Shown piece after piece: positions 34,103 through 44,948 of a stretch of 64,000 bases of DNA; positions within the stretch are counted from its first letter, which is position 1; each line of letters begins with the position of its first letter. The DNA is from Serendipita indica DSM 11827 (lineage: Eukaryota > Basidiomycota > Agaricomycetes > Sebacinales > Serendipitaceae). The notes beneath the pieces were generated by a model. That model was not told where the DNA came from and did not search any database. It saw only the letters and a list, made by a program, of their open reading frames with translations. The stretch is taken from contig CAJVGD010000002.1 of assembly GCA_910890315.1 (NCBI GenBank), positions 2,542,001 to 2,606,000 on the forward strand, written 5' to 3'. The position numbers and the translations under genes are program-made.

Positions 34103-36899
34103 ATGGTGACCAACATTATCTATATCGATAGTATAAATCAGAGGAATCAAGAAATTGTCTCCATCCCGGCCTCCGGAATGGTTGTAATCTTGTCGAACGA
34201 ATCCGAGCTACGAAGCGTCGCTACAAGGACACATTGGCCTCAGACCTCAACCCGTACCAAGTGGACATTCCTTCTACGGATGACCTTGATCAACAGATCG
34301 AAAGGAAATTAAAGACGCTTGGGCCGTCACTCTTACCAGGTTATCGAATTGACCGCCTTTATCCATCGGGACCTCCCACGAACACCGTGCATATCGTTGT
34401 CGTGTACTCAGGTGGTGTTGCGAGTGCACGTTCGCAGTTTTCCCTCTCGGGTCGCGCTGACTGACGATCGCCCAAGTCCCTAAACGGCTTACCACTCATT
34501 CAAGTCCGACCCTTGCTGCTGCTCAAAAGCGCATCGAAAAGTTTCTGCACGACCTTCGTCCTCGAATAAGGTCATTTTTGTAATCGCCCTCTCATCTTCC
34601 ATCCTGGGCCCCGCCCGAAAGCGTTGACCCGGAAGTCCATAATTTCTACCAGAAACTAAACATACCAATGATGGATGGTAGGCCCAACTTACTGCTCCAC
34701 AATCTTGGAGACAGCCATAAGAAAGCGGATGCCATATTCACAGAGGCCAAAGTGTAAGTACTCTGAGGCTTGTCATCTTCCGCTTACGTGAATGTTAGCG
34801 TGCTATGCAATACTTCAGGATCGGGCAAGACTCGAGTTCTTTTGGACGGACTTTCGAATCGCTGGGGTTTCTATCTCACCGCGGAGCCATCACTGGACCA
34901 CATTGGGTCCTCGGATTTGGGGTACATGATTGACAGAATGAGCGGAAAAGCAGGATGGGCGAGCGGCGTCTTCGACGGTGTGTCCAACCGCCGTGTGACA
35001 CAATCCAAAAGTCAAACCAACGAGAAAATTGCAAAGCTGGGGGTATCTCGTATCCTCTTCGCCAGATGGAGCATACTCAAAGTCTTCCTTGAGGTAGCCA
35101 AGCAAGTCCATGGGTCGCTACCCCCGAATATCAAAGAGAGTTGGCTTTTGTTCCAGATCCTCTCGCCCACTAGCGATGTTTTCAGGCAATTCATCGACTC
35201 TTGCCTTGCCGGTGTCGACACAGATCAGCAAATCCCGCGAATTCATCTCTTCGACGACGAGAGCACTCTGTTCTACTATGTGCTAGACCAGATTCAAGAA
35301 GCCGAACATGCCCTCATGGGTTGCTTTTCGGACTCTAGTGGCCTGCAGCGAGGATCTCTCCTTCTACCTCTAGTCCAACGACTCTTGGACGATAACCACC
35401 ATGTCATCTTGTCGGGTGTAAGCTTCTCGCTTGATCATCTCCCAACTGCCACCACGTCCCAAGTTCAGTGGCACATTCATCATCAGATGGACGACCTCTC
35501 AGACCCAAACCGACAGGAAGCGTACATACGGCGATATCTTCCCGAGACGTTTCTCGCCTCTGATGTCGGGCGTGAGTTGGTCAAGCGGATGTGGGAGTCA
35601 TGTCGAGGACGGTGAGTAGCAGCAACTCATCCGCTTCATAACATGCACTAATGTACCATAGACCCATATTTACGACTGCGGTACTCGAGAAGCTAATGAT
35701 CGGGGAGTGGCACACATATGGACCCTCATCTCCGATGACTGTCTTGAATGCATGTATCCGGTCACTTACTGGATATAATGCACTCAAATCCAACTGGAAG
35801 ATCTCGGACGAACCTGCCATCTCGCACACTTCGCTTCGATCGTTCTATTGGAGCGCAATAGACACAGGCGCGTCACTCTAGTTATCCACTGGAAAGTCTA
35901 ACTATCACTTACAGACTCTTCGCTAAAAGTGAAACTTGAAATCGGTTTCCACAACTGGTTCATATTGCAAGAGCCATTGATCGTGGACGATGATCAAGGG
36001 CTGGCCGAAACTAGCCTCGGAAGATTTACTCTGGTCACGAATGAGCAAAAACATCCCAAGTCGTCCATTATCATCGACGAGCCATTGGCGTTGGTCAGCA
36101 TATGTCATCGTCTCATCGAGAAGCGATTTCTCCCTTCGTTCGTTTGGAATCGCTTGGAATCCGAGAACGGAAAGGGACCCGAGGGGCTTACCTGGTGGCT
36201 CTAATTCGACTGTTTCAAAACGAAATCAACTTGGGATATCTATTCAATTTTGCTAAAGATCCCTCCCAATGGTTCTTGTTGAAGGCGCAGATCATTTCAA
36301 AAACCGCAAAAGGTTATATCGAATATCAAGGTACCTTGCACGAAGTCGACCGTCAAGTCCCTCCATTTCGAGCTCAGAACCCAGACGACGTGACCAATTG
36401 GCTAACAAGTAATTCCTCACCCGCGTGGTGTATACCAGACCCGATGATGGGACCAGATCTTATGACACGAGTCAAGCTCAGCAATGGTGACATTGTTTTG
36501 GTTGTGGTGTGGGTAAAGTATTGGGAATTTGGGGCTTCGAAGGACGAATCACTTCAGGCGGAAGACACAGCAACCGTGATTCGATCCTTGACACCTTCTG
36601 AGTGGTTTTCAAACACACGCGCGCGTTCTGCTACAACCATTGAAGAGGGCCAAGTCAAAGCGATGCTCTCAGAAGTCAACAAATTGAACCTGCTTCGAGT
36701 TATTGTCACCCGTTCATCGGGTTTCTGGCTAGACTTGGATTCTCAAGAGGTTCGAAGCTCAGTTGCAGCAGACGAACATCCCCTTGCGACAATTGGATTA
36801 CTTCACATCGCTCAAGCTTTTTCTGAAGCCACACGTAGCCACGAATCTGTACACGGACTAAAGGTAGAACAAGTCAACAATGCACTGGAGTCACCTTAG
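34103..36899 (+). other. Crinkler (CRN)-type effector-like gene, treated as a fossil
   Basis: The region carries the parts of a fungal Crinkler/RHS-type protein in order. Approximately 34,103-34,470 is header-like sequence (YQVDIPSTDDLDQQIERKL, YRIDRLYPSGPP). Approximately 34,640-34,755 is the conserved linker (LNIPMMDGRPNLLLHNLGD). Approximately 34,795-35,880 is a P-loop NTPase region with CNTSGSGKTRVLLDGL. Approximately 35,930-36,899 is a C-terminal region of the kind that carries the effector domain. The parts lie in several frames, partly because of introns; whether the gene is whole cannot be judged. The family is known from oomycetes and several fungi as nucleus-targeted effectors related to P-loop/nuclease elements. 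The age appears modest, as the NTPase region is well preserved. Confidence 0.7.
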
Positions 36900-37203
36900 G
36901 TGGGAAAGGCGAAACGACGCGAATCGGTCCAGTCCGACAGCTATCTCCGGAGCGTATCGAGGTGAAGAGATATGGAATGTATTCTACAGTACGGTAGACC
37001 TGCGCAACGTCTGGGGGATGCCTTTGCTTTAGTCTTGTTGCCCTCGCAGCTCCCCTGTCTGTTCACTAGAGGCTTCTTGGAATGCAGTACGTCAGCTAGA
37101 GGAGCCGTCGACGGTTTGATATTTCCAAATTGAATGCACATGCATTGTAGCGATCGAATACAACAAAGATGTCCATGCGTGAGCTTCATAGTCCATAGCT
37201 TCG
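36900..37203. other. Intergenic, 3' ends converge
   Basis: The Crinkler-like gene ends on one side and MARVEL-like copy B ends on the other. I see nothing else in it. Confidence 0.4.
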
Positions 37204-37827
37204 TTACCCATCCATGCGGATGAATTCATTGCGTTTGAGGTACAGCCTGCGGTGGTGGACGCAGAGGGCAAAGAGGGTCCACATAACTAGCGCCTCAAGA
37301 TAACCCAGCGTCGTTTCGGCTATTCCAATGACCTCGTAAGGCCTTCTGTCGACTGGCCAGCCTTCGTACGCTACGACGGCTATAAAGACGGCCAACCATG
37401 GGAACCCCGACCAAAAGATGGCGACAATGCCGAGTATAGTGCAGTTAGCGACGCTGATGAGGAATGAAGGGTATGGTGCCACCGTTGCTCCATACTCCTC
37501 GACGTCCGACGACTGGGGGTGATTGGAGCGGGGGAGATTACGCCCAGAGTCAGCAGATGACGCGACTATGGAGATAGAGCTATCCGATATGTTTTGGTCC
37601 CGAATTGCCGCTGTGGGAGCAGCTTTGGGTGGCGGGCCACCGCGCTTGAAGGACAGCGCAAAGATGACGATGTGATGGACAACCGTCAAGAATGCGGCAA
37701 TGATTGTCATCCACAAAGTCAGAAAGCCGAAGTAGACCATGGACACTGCAAACGCCGCTGCGCATAGGGCGAGCGAGAAAATGGAGAGCCAAAAGAAGAC
37801 TGGCGGGAGTGGTCGAGCTGGCCTCAT
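37204..37827 (-). CDS. MARVEL-like four-TM membrane protein, copy B
   Basis: An intronless frame gives 207 residues, MRPARPLPPVFFWLSIFSLA to KRNEFIRMDG. Identity with copy A is high in all four membrane segments, for example AAFSVSMV/AAFAVSMV, APYPSFLISVANCTI/EPYPPFLINVANCTI and ETTLGYLEALVMW/EATLGYLETLVMW. The polar loop (residues about 70-115) is strongly diverged. This is the pattern expected of paralogues whose membrane core is under constraint. Function is unknown; MARVEL-like is a topology-based guess. The two copies are 3.5 kb apart in the same orientation with a Crinkler-like gene on the other strand between them. Confidence 0.75.
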   Translation of the reverse strand: MRPARPLPPVFFWLSIFSLALCAAAFAVSMVYFGFLTLWMTIIAAFLTVVHHIVIFALSFKRGGPPPKAAPTAAIRDQNISDSSISIVASSADSGRNLPRSNHPQSSDVEEYGATVAPYPSFLISVANCTILGIVAIFWSGFPWLAVFIAVVAYEGWPVDRRPYEVIGIAETTLGYLEALVMWTLFALCVHHRRLYLKRNEFIRMDG

Positions 37828-38031
37828 TCTGATGTAATTTGTGTGGGATTATGGTGAGCTATACCGTGGTGGGTTGGCTGGAGCTGTTGACGAAGTGGCT
37901 CTCAAAAGCTTTATAAGTTCCAGGCATCGGTTGAATGCAGGGACCGGCCGCCTGCCGGTGAATACACAATCTAGAACCGCAGTCCTCATAAGTGATTGTA
38001 ATATCTTGTTCATTTCTGTGTATTCCAATCA

Positions 38032-40163
38032 CTATCGTCGACCCCACCACCCTCCCAGCAGGCTGCCCAAAACGCTTCTCTGCGGCGCCTCAGCTGCCTT
38101 GTCCTCTGCCCCCTGTCCTAGAGCAGCCGGTTCGTCTACTTGAGCCTGTGACTTAGTTTTCCCATCTGTCTTGGTAGCAATCCCTAGGCCAGGTCTCGCC
38201 GCACTCGGACCTGCTGGCTTCTTCACTTCGACCGCTCGACCGGCGCGGCGCTTGACCTTGTTGAGCGGATCTTCAATCGAGTTGAATGCAATGTCGTAGA
38301 ATAGGGGTTTCTTCCCTTTGCCCTCCACGCCATCTTTGACTGACCCGCCATTCAGGGCGAACCAATCCATCTTCATCCGTTTCTCCTCCTGAACGATCCG
38401 CACCTCTAGTCGCTGGATAGCCTCCTCCGATAGCGGGAAATACTCCGTTTCCGGGGCATCACCTTGTGAAGAGAGAAGCGACAACTGGAAGCGCGCTTCA
38501 CGCAGTCGTACTTGGGCCGTCTGTGTTAACGAGACCGCTTCGGCATATCTTTTCAATGACGCATATGTTCTCGCCATATACAGACACCTACAGTCGACAT
38601 CCCCACATCAGTTCCCGCCCGTTCAGATGGCCATGATGGATAACGACGTACCTTGCTGCGCGAATAAATGCGATGCGCGCGTCTGTTGCGGCTGCAACAT
38701 CGGTACTCTCGTCCACTACCGTAAGCGTCCGCATCTGATTCAAGTTTTGTAACACCGTGTCATACAGCTTGACTACAGCCGGGTTCACTCTTGGGTCTTC
38801 TTTCTCCTGGGATGGTGGTGGAGTCGTCTGCCCTCCCACCAAGACGTCGATTAACAGCAAATCACGCTGCGTGCGCCGTGCGAGTAGCTGATATGTCGTA
38901 AACGAATGCACAAAATGAACGTCCCTCTCCTTCTCTGTCGTGTTACCGGTGCTTGTGGGGGCACCACCCCCTCCCAACCGTTTCGCTTCGGATAACTTGC
39001 GTGCAATTGTCTCTGCATCACTGAGTGCTTGGAGAATGCCATCAAATGCCGTCACACGTTTCTTCGACTTGGCATTTTGCTTCGACGATTGTTGTCCTCC
39101 TTGCCCTTGTTGGGGTTGCTGCGCGTCCTGAGTTCCGGTCAATTTTGCCGACGCGGCCTCGACTTTGAGAAACGCGTCCACGAGCTCGGGATTGCGCAGA
39201 GGCACACTCTCGCCTTCCCACTCCAACCTGCTCAGCTTGTCCGCCTTTCCAGCAACGCCACTCGCACGCCCTCCCTCCTTCGCCATCGCCTCTGTGATTT
39301 TCTCGTACAAGGGAGCGAGCTTGCTGCGATTACGCGGTGCGACCTCTTTGACAATCGCATCAATGTCATATGCACGCTTATGTCCCAGTTCATGGGCACA
39401 ATAGCGAATCTCCGGTGCGATATCGTCAATGAAAACACTCGCAATAGCCTGGTCATGCGACGTGGGTGCTTGTGCGGTGAGTTCGTCCAACATGCTCCGC
39501 GCGACGGATAGGGACGCCACTCCCGTATCGTATTCCTCGCGTACGCGCTGGAATCGTCCACGGAGGAGAAGCTCATAGATGATCACTTCGGCCATGTCTT
39601 GTCCACTTAGGTTGGACGCGGTAAAGAGGGACGTGCAGGTTTCGACGAGTTGATGGGCCCAGGATTGTGCGCGTCGGATTCGGCCCATTGCACGACGTCT
39701 GTCGGACGAGTCGTTTGATTTGGCGTACAGCTCCATGAGCTCCTGTGCGTATGCCCATGCGCGTTCGCTCTCGAATAGGAGGAGTTGCAAACTGGCAAAG
39801 AGTCAGACCCATGCTATTCTGCCAGGCAGGATCCAAGAGCGGACATACTAGGAGCCGTTGATCTTTTCAGGTGCAATGGGCGGGAGCGGTTTAAAGTCTT
39901 TACCCTTGCCGTGGGTCATTTTCAGCGAGCTTCGGAGACGATGGACGCGATTCGCGCAGTGTTTCCTGTGAATTAGAGTATTTTAGTTCGATGAATACAT
40001 CTTTGACGCTGTTACGTACCGATATCGCTCAAAGTCGTTGTACCGAAGGCCATAGCTGCTGCGCTCCTTGTCGACGAGCAAGAGGGCTGACGAGATTTAG
40101 CTTTGTAGATAATAATAAAATCATTTATGCACCTCTAAAGCTGACAACGGTCTGGCTCGTCAT
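38032..40163 (-). CDS. SRP68: Signal recognition particle subunit SRP68
   Basis: The N-terminus comes from three small exons read from 40163: MTSQTVVSFR, LLLVDKERSSYGLRYNDFER, then KHCANRVHRLRSSLKMTHGK, which is the RNA-binding start typical of SRP68. A long exon (38588 to about 39790) carries the helical repeat region: LLLFESERAWAYAQELMELY, DMAEVIIYELLLRGRFQRVR, LLLIDVLVGGQTTPPP and TDARIAFIRAARY. The last exon gives MARTYASLKRYAEAVSLTQ, then KPLFYDIAFNSIED, the short segment that binds SRP72, and ends VLGSLLGGWWGRR. SRP68/72 bind 7S RNA and aid elongation arrest and receptor docking in co-translational ER targeting. The start codon is only 57 bp from that of GET3 on the opposite strand. Confidence 0.92.
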
Positions 40164-40220
40164 ATGCAGGTTGGCGACGCAGAGATCAACTCTTGACTCC
40201 CGACTAGAAAACACAGGGTG
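40164..40220. promoter_or_regulatory. 57-bp divergent promoter between SRP68 and GET3
   Basis: The start codons of SRP68 (minus strand, 40163) and GET3 (plus strand, 40221) are separated by 57 bp. No ATG in frame is available further upstream on either side, so this stretch must hold both 5' leaders and at least part of a shared promoter. No TATA box is visible. Confidence 0.7.
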
Positions 40221-41619
40221 ATGGATCGAACGCCGTCGCTCCCTCCGACGCTTCAAAACGTCTTGGATCAAACGTCACTCAAGTGGATATTCTGCGGTAC
40301 GCCTATCTTTTCAACGCCCTTGGATCTCCAGCTCATCCACGTACGTGTTCTCTCGTTTGCAGGTGGCAAGGGTGGTGTCGGTGAGCAACTCGACTCTCGT
40401 TCTCTAGCAAAGGACTGGATGTTGATTGCATTATTTGGATCTGGTCAGGCAAGACGACGACATCGTGTTCACTCGCCATTCAACTCGCCTCGGTCCGCGA
40501 GTCTGTTCTGCTCATCGTACGTCTTCTACGCGTTCACACACTTTCTCTAAACGATATGGATACAGTCTACGGATCCAGCTCACAACTTGTCCGACGCGTT
40601 TGGCCAAAAGTTTGGCAAGGATGCGACAAAAGTAAACGGGTTCGACAACCTTTACGCTATGGAAATCGATCCTACGGGCTCTCTACAGGAAATGGCTGAA
40701 CAATGTATGCTCCCTATCACTATTCTTGCACCACTTTCTCACTTGTTCTTCCGTCTTCTAGCACAGGATGCGATGGGCGGCATGGTCCAGGACTTGGCGT
40801 TTTCGATACCTGGTGTCGATGAAGCGATGGGATTCGCAGAGATTATGAAGTGAGTAAACCCTTATTTGATTGAGTTTGTATTCTGAAGGCGTAGACACGT
40901 TAAATCGATGAAATACTCTGTCATCGTCTTTGATACAGCACCTACAGGGCATACACTACGATTCCTATCCTTCCCTGCCGTGCTGGAAAAGGCCTTGGGT
41001 AAACTGAGCTCGTTGGGTGGACGAATCGGCCCTATGCTCTCGCAAGTGAGTCAATTCACATACCGTAATGCACTCCTAAGTGATTCGTAGATCTCGAGCA
41101 TGATGGGAGGTCAGCCCGGTATGCAGGAAGACTTGTTCAGCAAGCTCGAGGGTATGCGGGAAGTCATCAACGAAGTCAACAATCAATTCAAGGATCCGGT
41201 ATGTTTCCAATTTTATCCTAGTTCTCTTCTGACTGCGTTGTAGGAGAAGACGACGTTTATCTGTGTCTGCATCTCAGAGTTCCTCTCTCTCTATGAGACG
41301 GAACGATTAATTCAAGAATTGACCACCTACGAGATTGACACGCATAATATAGTGATCAACCAGCTTTTACATCCCAACAAAGGTGACTACGCCGCTGTTG
41401 GTTGACGACCTATTGACATCCATAGACTCCAATTGTGAACACTGTCGCGTACGGACGGCGATGCAGCAGAAATATCTCAACGAGGCTTATGAACTCTATG
41501 ACGACTTTTTCCACCTTGTAAAGCTCCCACTACTCACTGAAGAAGTGCGAGGCCCGGAGAAGCTCAAGGCGTTTAGCAAGATGTTGGTCGAGCCATGGAT
41601 CCCACCACCGTCATGTTAG
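40221..41619 (+). CDS. GET3: ATPase GET3 (ASNA1/TRC40), tail-anchored protein targeting
   Basis: The gene has many small introns. The P-loop GGKGGVGKTTTS is split across three exons; its centre is an 18-nt exon at 40363-40380. Downstream come switch [46 protein letters not shown], switch [42 protein letters not shown], and the zinc-binding CEHC ([10 protein letters not shown]). The end [10 protein letters not shown] is close to the usual C-terminus. All residues for ATP hydrolysis and zinc-linked dimerisation are present. GET3 takes newly made tail-anchored proteins from Sgt2/Get4-Get5 to the Get1/Get2 receptor at the ER. The final exon begins near 41,410. Confidence 0.93.
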
Positions 41620-41683
41620 TCTAGGCTCCTACCTAATACATTTATTTCCTCTGTGGAAAACTCGATGAGCGTGATTCCGGTGT

Positions 41684-43745
41684 ATGCGAGATCGACAGCC
41701 GGCTACTTTCGAAAAGTCAGATGGCACAGTAAACTCATCTTCCGACCACGTCATGAATTACGACCCAGCGTTAGGCTGGGACGTCGCTTTAGGGCTGCAG
41801 CTCTTTCTGGCTGCATTATTCCTTTTATTTGTCTTCAAGCTTATTCGTACCGGCAAGCGCGACCACCGACGGCTACACTATGGCTCGGTTGCGATTCTCG
41901 TCCTAGGGGATATCGGTAGGAGTCCAAGGATGATGTATCATGCTCAAAGCTTTGCAAGCCATCGAGTACAGACATACATCGTCGCCTATAAAGGTGCAAA
42001 TGCCTTCTTATGAAATACTATTCTCGGATTAACCATTGGTGTAGGGTCAAAACCTATTCCATCTCTACTTTCAATGTCTCATGTCGAGTTTCTATATATC
42101 CCAGAGCCACCGCGCTGGATATCCAAGTTGCCACGACGCCTGTTCATACTGCTGGCGCCAATCAAGGTTGCATACCAAATATGGGGCCTTCTCAATGCTC
42201 TAGTACTACAGATTCCAGAACCTCCGGTTCATATCCTAGTTCAGGTAAGATTGCTTTCACTTCGAGTCGAGATTCTCACCCTCTGGCACAAGAATCCGCC
42301 TACAATCCCGACGCTCGCTGTTGCCTGGCTTGTGGCCCGTATACGTGGGAGCAGAGTAATCATTGACTGGCATAATCTCGGTTACACGATTCTCGCGCTG
42401 AGGCTTGGGGAGAAGAGCAGACTCGTATCCTTGGCGAAGAAGTATGTCTCCACGCTAAATTCTTATGAAACTCACAATCTGTAGGTTCGAACAAGTGTTT
42501 GGTCGCTCGGCTTATGCGCACTTGTTTGTGACGAATGCTATGAAGGAACATCTCGTCAAAGAGTGGGACCTTCAGTGAGTATTCCAAGCTTTAGCGCAAC
42601 CCAACTAAGCGCATCTACAGAGGCAAAAAGATTGTCCTACATGATCGACCGCCATCCTATTTTCATCAATGCTCCCCAAGCGAGATTCACGACGTATGTT
42701 TCCTCTCGACGGCACGACTATGCACTGAAGTCTTTAGCTATTTGTACGCCTTGTGCCGCTACTTACGGTTGAAGGGTCATGGTTCCCAAGTTACAAGCTT
42801 CCTTCAACGACTCCATTCACCGAAATCGTAAAGTCTCCTCGGTACTATGGTGGTGACACCTCTCTTCTCGAACCTCGAACTAGTCCAAACCTACGGCACG
42901 AACGACCGGCATTGCTTATTACCAGTACATCATGGACACCTGATGAAGATTTCTCCATTCTCATAGAAGCTCTCAAGAGGTACGAGCGCGCTGCTCGAAC
43001 TCACAACGCAAAGCAACCAGCAAAGCCACTCCCTAAGGTTCTGATGTGCATCACTGGTCAAGGGCCTTTGCGTGCCAAATACATGGCAGAGATTCAGGAT
43101 CTGATTATAACCGAAAAATGGGAATGGGTACGGTGCCAGAGCTTGTGGCTTGAGCCAGAGGATTATCCCCGACTATTGGGTGAGTACAGAGGGTTATTTC
43201 GAGATGAAATTGATAAAGGTCAGGTTCTTGTGATCTCGGTATATCACTCCATTCGAGCTCGTCAGCATTGGATCTTCCTATGAAGATTGTGGACATGTTC
43301 GGGTGCCATCTGCCTGTCTGCGCACTCAATTTCGCCTGGTACGTATATTGAGGCCTAAAAAATCGGCTCTCACCCTCCATTAGTCTGGGTGAGCTCGTCA
43401 CGGACGGTCAGAACGGTCTCGTCTTTGAAGACGCGGACGGGCTGGCAACTCATTTACAAGTGAGGTATTGAACTCGTGCTCAGGGTCGTTCTCATCAATT
43501 CTTTGTAGACGTTATTATCAGGATTTCCAAACTCGGAACAGTTGGACAGACTTCGCGCAAACCTTGGCCCTCAAGTATCTTCGCCATCTAGAAGAATATC
43601 AAAGGGATGGAAGACATGGGACCAAAACTGGGACGAGAATTTTAAACCGCTCGTGATACCCGAGCTATCACAACAGTCGGAAGAGTGGCTAGAGGCCTTT
43701 GTCAATAAGCGACGGTCTGCTACCGCAAGTTCGCCTTCATTATAG
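41684..43745 (+). CDS. ALG1: ALG1 beta-1,4-mannosyltransferase of N-glycan assembly
   Basis: Two in-frame starts exist, 41684 and 41753; the second gives a short lumenal tail before the anchor [16 protein letters not shown]. Then come [107 protein letters not shown] and [20 protein letters not shown]. Together these are the full GT33 signature including the acidic E-x7 type region near the end. ALG1 adds the first mannose to chitobiose-PP-dolichol on the cytosolic ER face. At least eight short introns join in frame. The gene starts about 65 bp after the GET3 stop on the same strand. Confidence 0.92.
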
Positions 43746-43808
43746 ATACTTCATGCTACGGAATGGATACATTGTACAGTTGCTTTGACCATTTCAGAGA
43801 GTGGTTTG

Positions 43809-44853
43809 CTAAGCGGTCGCCGTGGAGGTTGATGCGACGTTGGCGAACGTGAGTGTTTCCAGCCTCCCCTTGCCTTCAGTATGCTGCTGCAGTAGCTCGT
43901 TGAGCACTCTGAACTGCGATGGGTCGATTAAGAGTGTCTGTGCCGTGTTAGTCTATGGCTTCCCCGAGGACGAGAACTTACGATTTCCCAGTCGGTTGCG
44001 CCAGTGATATCTTCTTCGACTCTGTCGGCGCTTTGGAGTACCTTCTCGCGCACGGCATCGATATTGGCAAGTGGGATGGTGAGCTTGACCCGCATCCTTG
44101 CTCTTTGAATTGGGAGTTTGCTATTTGTCTGAATCAAACGTATGCACTCAGATACCTAGTATCGCTTTCAATATCCTGTACTCTGGCTTGAAGACGAACT
44201 GACCTGGGCTTTGGCATTCTTGCCAGCTTTGACACTAAATCCTGCCTCATGCATAGCCTTTTCGATCATTCCAACAGGAATTGGCCTTTCTGTCTGTGGG
44301 TCGACACACTTTTCGGAGACGAGGGTCGCGATTTCTCGCCACAACGTCGATAGTTCGTGCTCCCGTTCTTTTTCGCCGACCTGGACCTCACCATGCTGTA
44401 GGATCTGCCCAAATGTGAATATTTCCGGATTATTAGGTGCGATGACTCACCTCTCGGACTATCGCGTCCGTATTTGCCTTGCCAAAGGCTTTCTTCAAGT
44501 CTTCCGTCCGTGCAACCTCTCCTTTCGAGACGTTCACAAAGACATTGTTGACTTGCAGAACATCGTCAATGTCGGTTTCCCTGCCATGTATGAGCATGGA
44601 CCGCACGCCACTGACTCATGTAAGCGCTTACACTCCATTCCTCCACTCTTGGATCTTGTTCTTGTAGCAGGCAATCTAGACCTAATATAAGCCTGGCTAT
44701 ATCATTTGCGAATTCTATACCTCGAATCGTTTGCCCCCTTTCTTGAGCCTCACAATCGAGACGTTGGTGAGCCTGGGAGGCTAGTTAGACATGTATTCCG
44801 AAAAAGAGGATATTTATGTACTTAATCTGATTTGATGGCTGATTTAAGCGCAT
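43809..44853 (-). CDS. SDO1: Ribosome maturation protein SDO1 (SBDS)
   Basis: The first exon reads MRLNQPSNQIK and splices over a 50-nt intron to LTNVSIVRLKKGGKRFE, then IACYKNKIQEWR, the conserved SBDS N-terminal domain. DIDDVLQVNNVFVNVSKGEV, LKKAFGKANTDAIVREILQHGE and ERPIPVGMIEKAMHEAGFS follow. The third domain is MRVKLTIPLANIDAVREKVL, with the last exon TLLIDPSQFRVLNELLQQ and end STSTATA. SDO1 works with the GTPase Efl1 to release eIF6/Tif6 from 60S subunits. The start codon is 95 bp from that of NIC96 on the plus strand. Confidence 0.92.
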
Positions 44854-44948
44854 ATTTTGTGAGAATAGATGGTCGATGCGAGGTCAGAGTGTGGTGCAGC
44901 GCGTCTTGCACCTGGCCGAGTTGTTGGAAAAGCAAAAGCACCGTCAGA
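44854..44948. promoter_or_regulatory. 95-bp divergent promoter between SDO1 and NIC96
   Basis: The two start codons face away from each other over 95 bp. This stretch must contain the leaders and shared promoter elements of a 60S-maturation factor and a nuclear-pore protein. No TATA box is evident. Confidence 0.55.
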
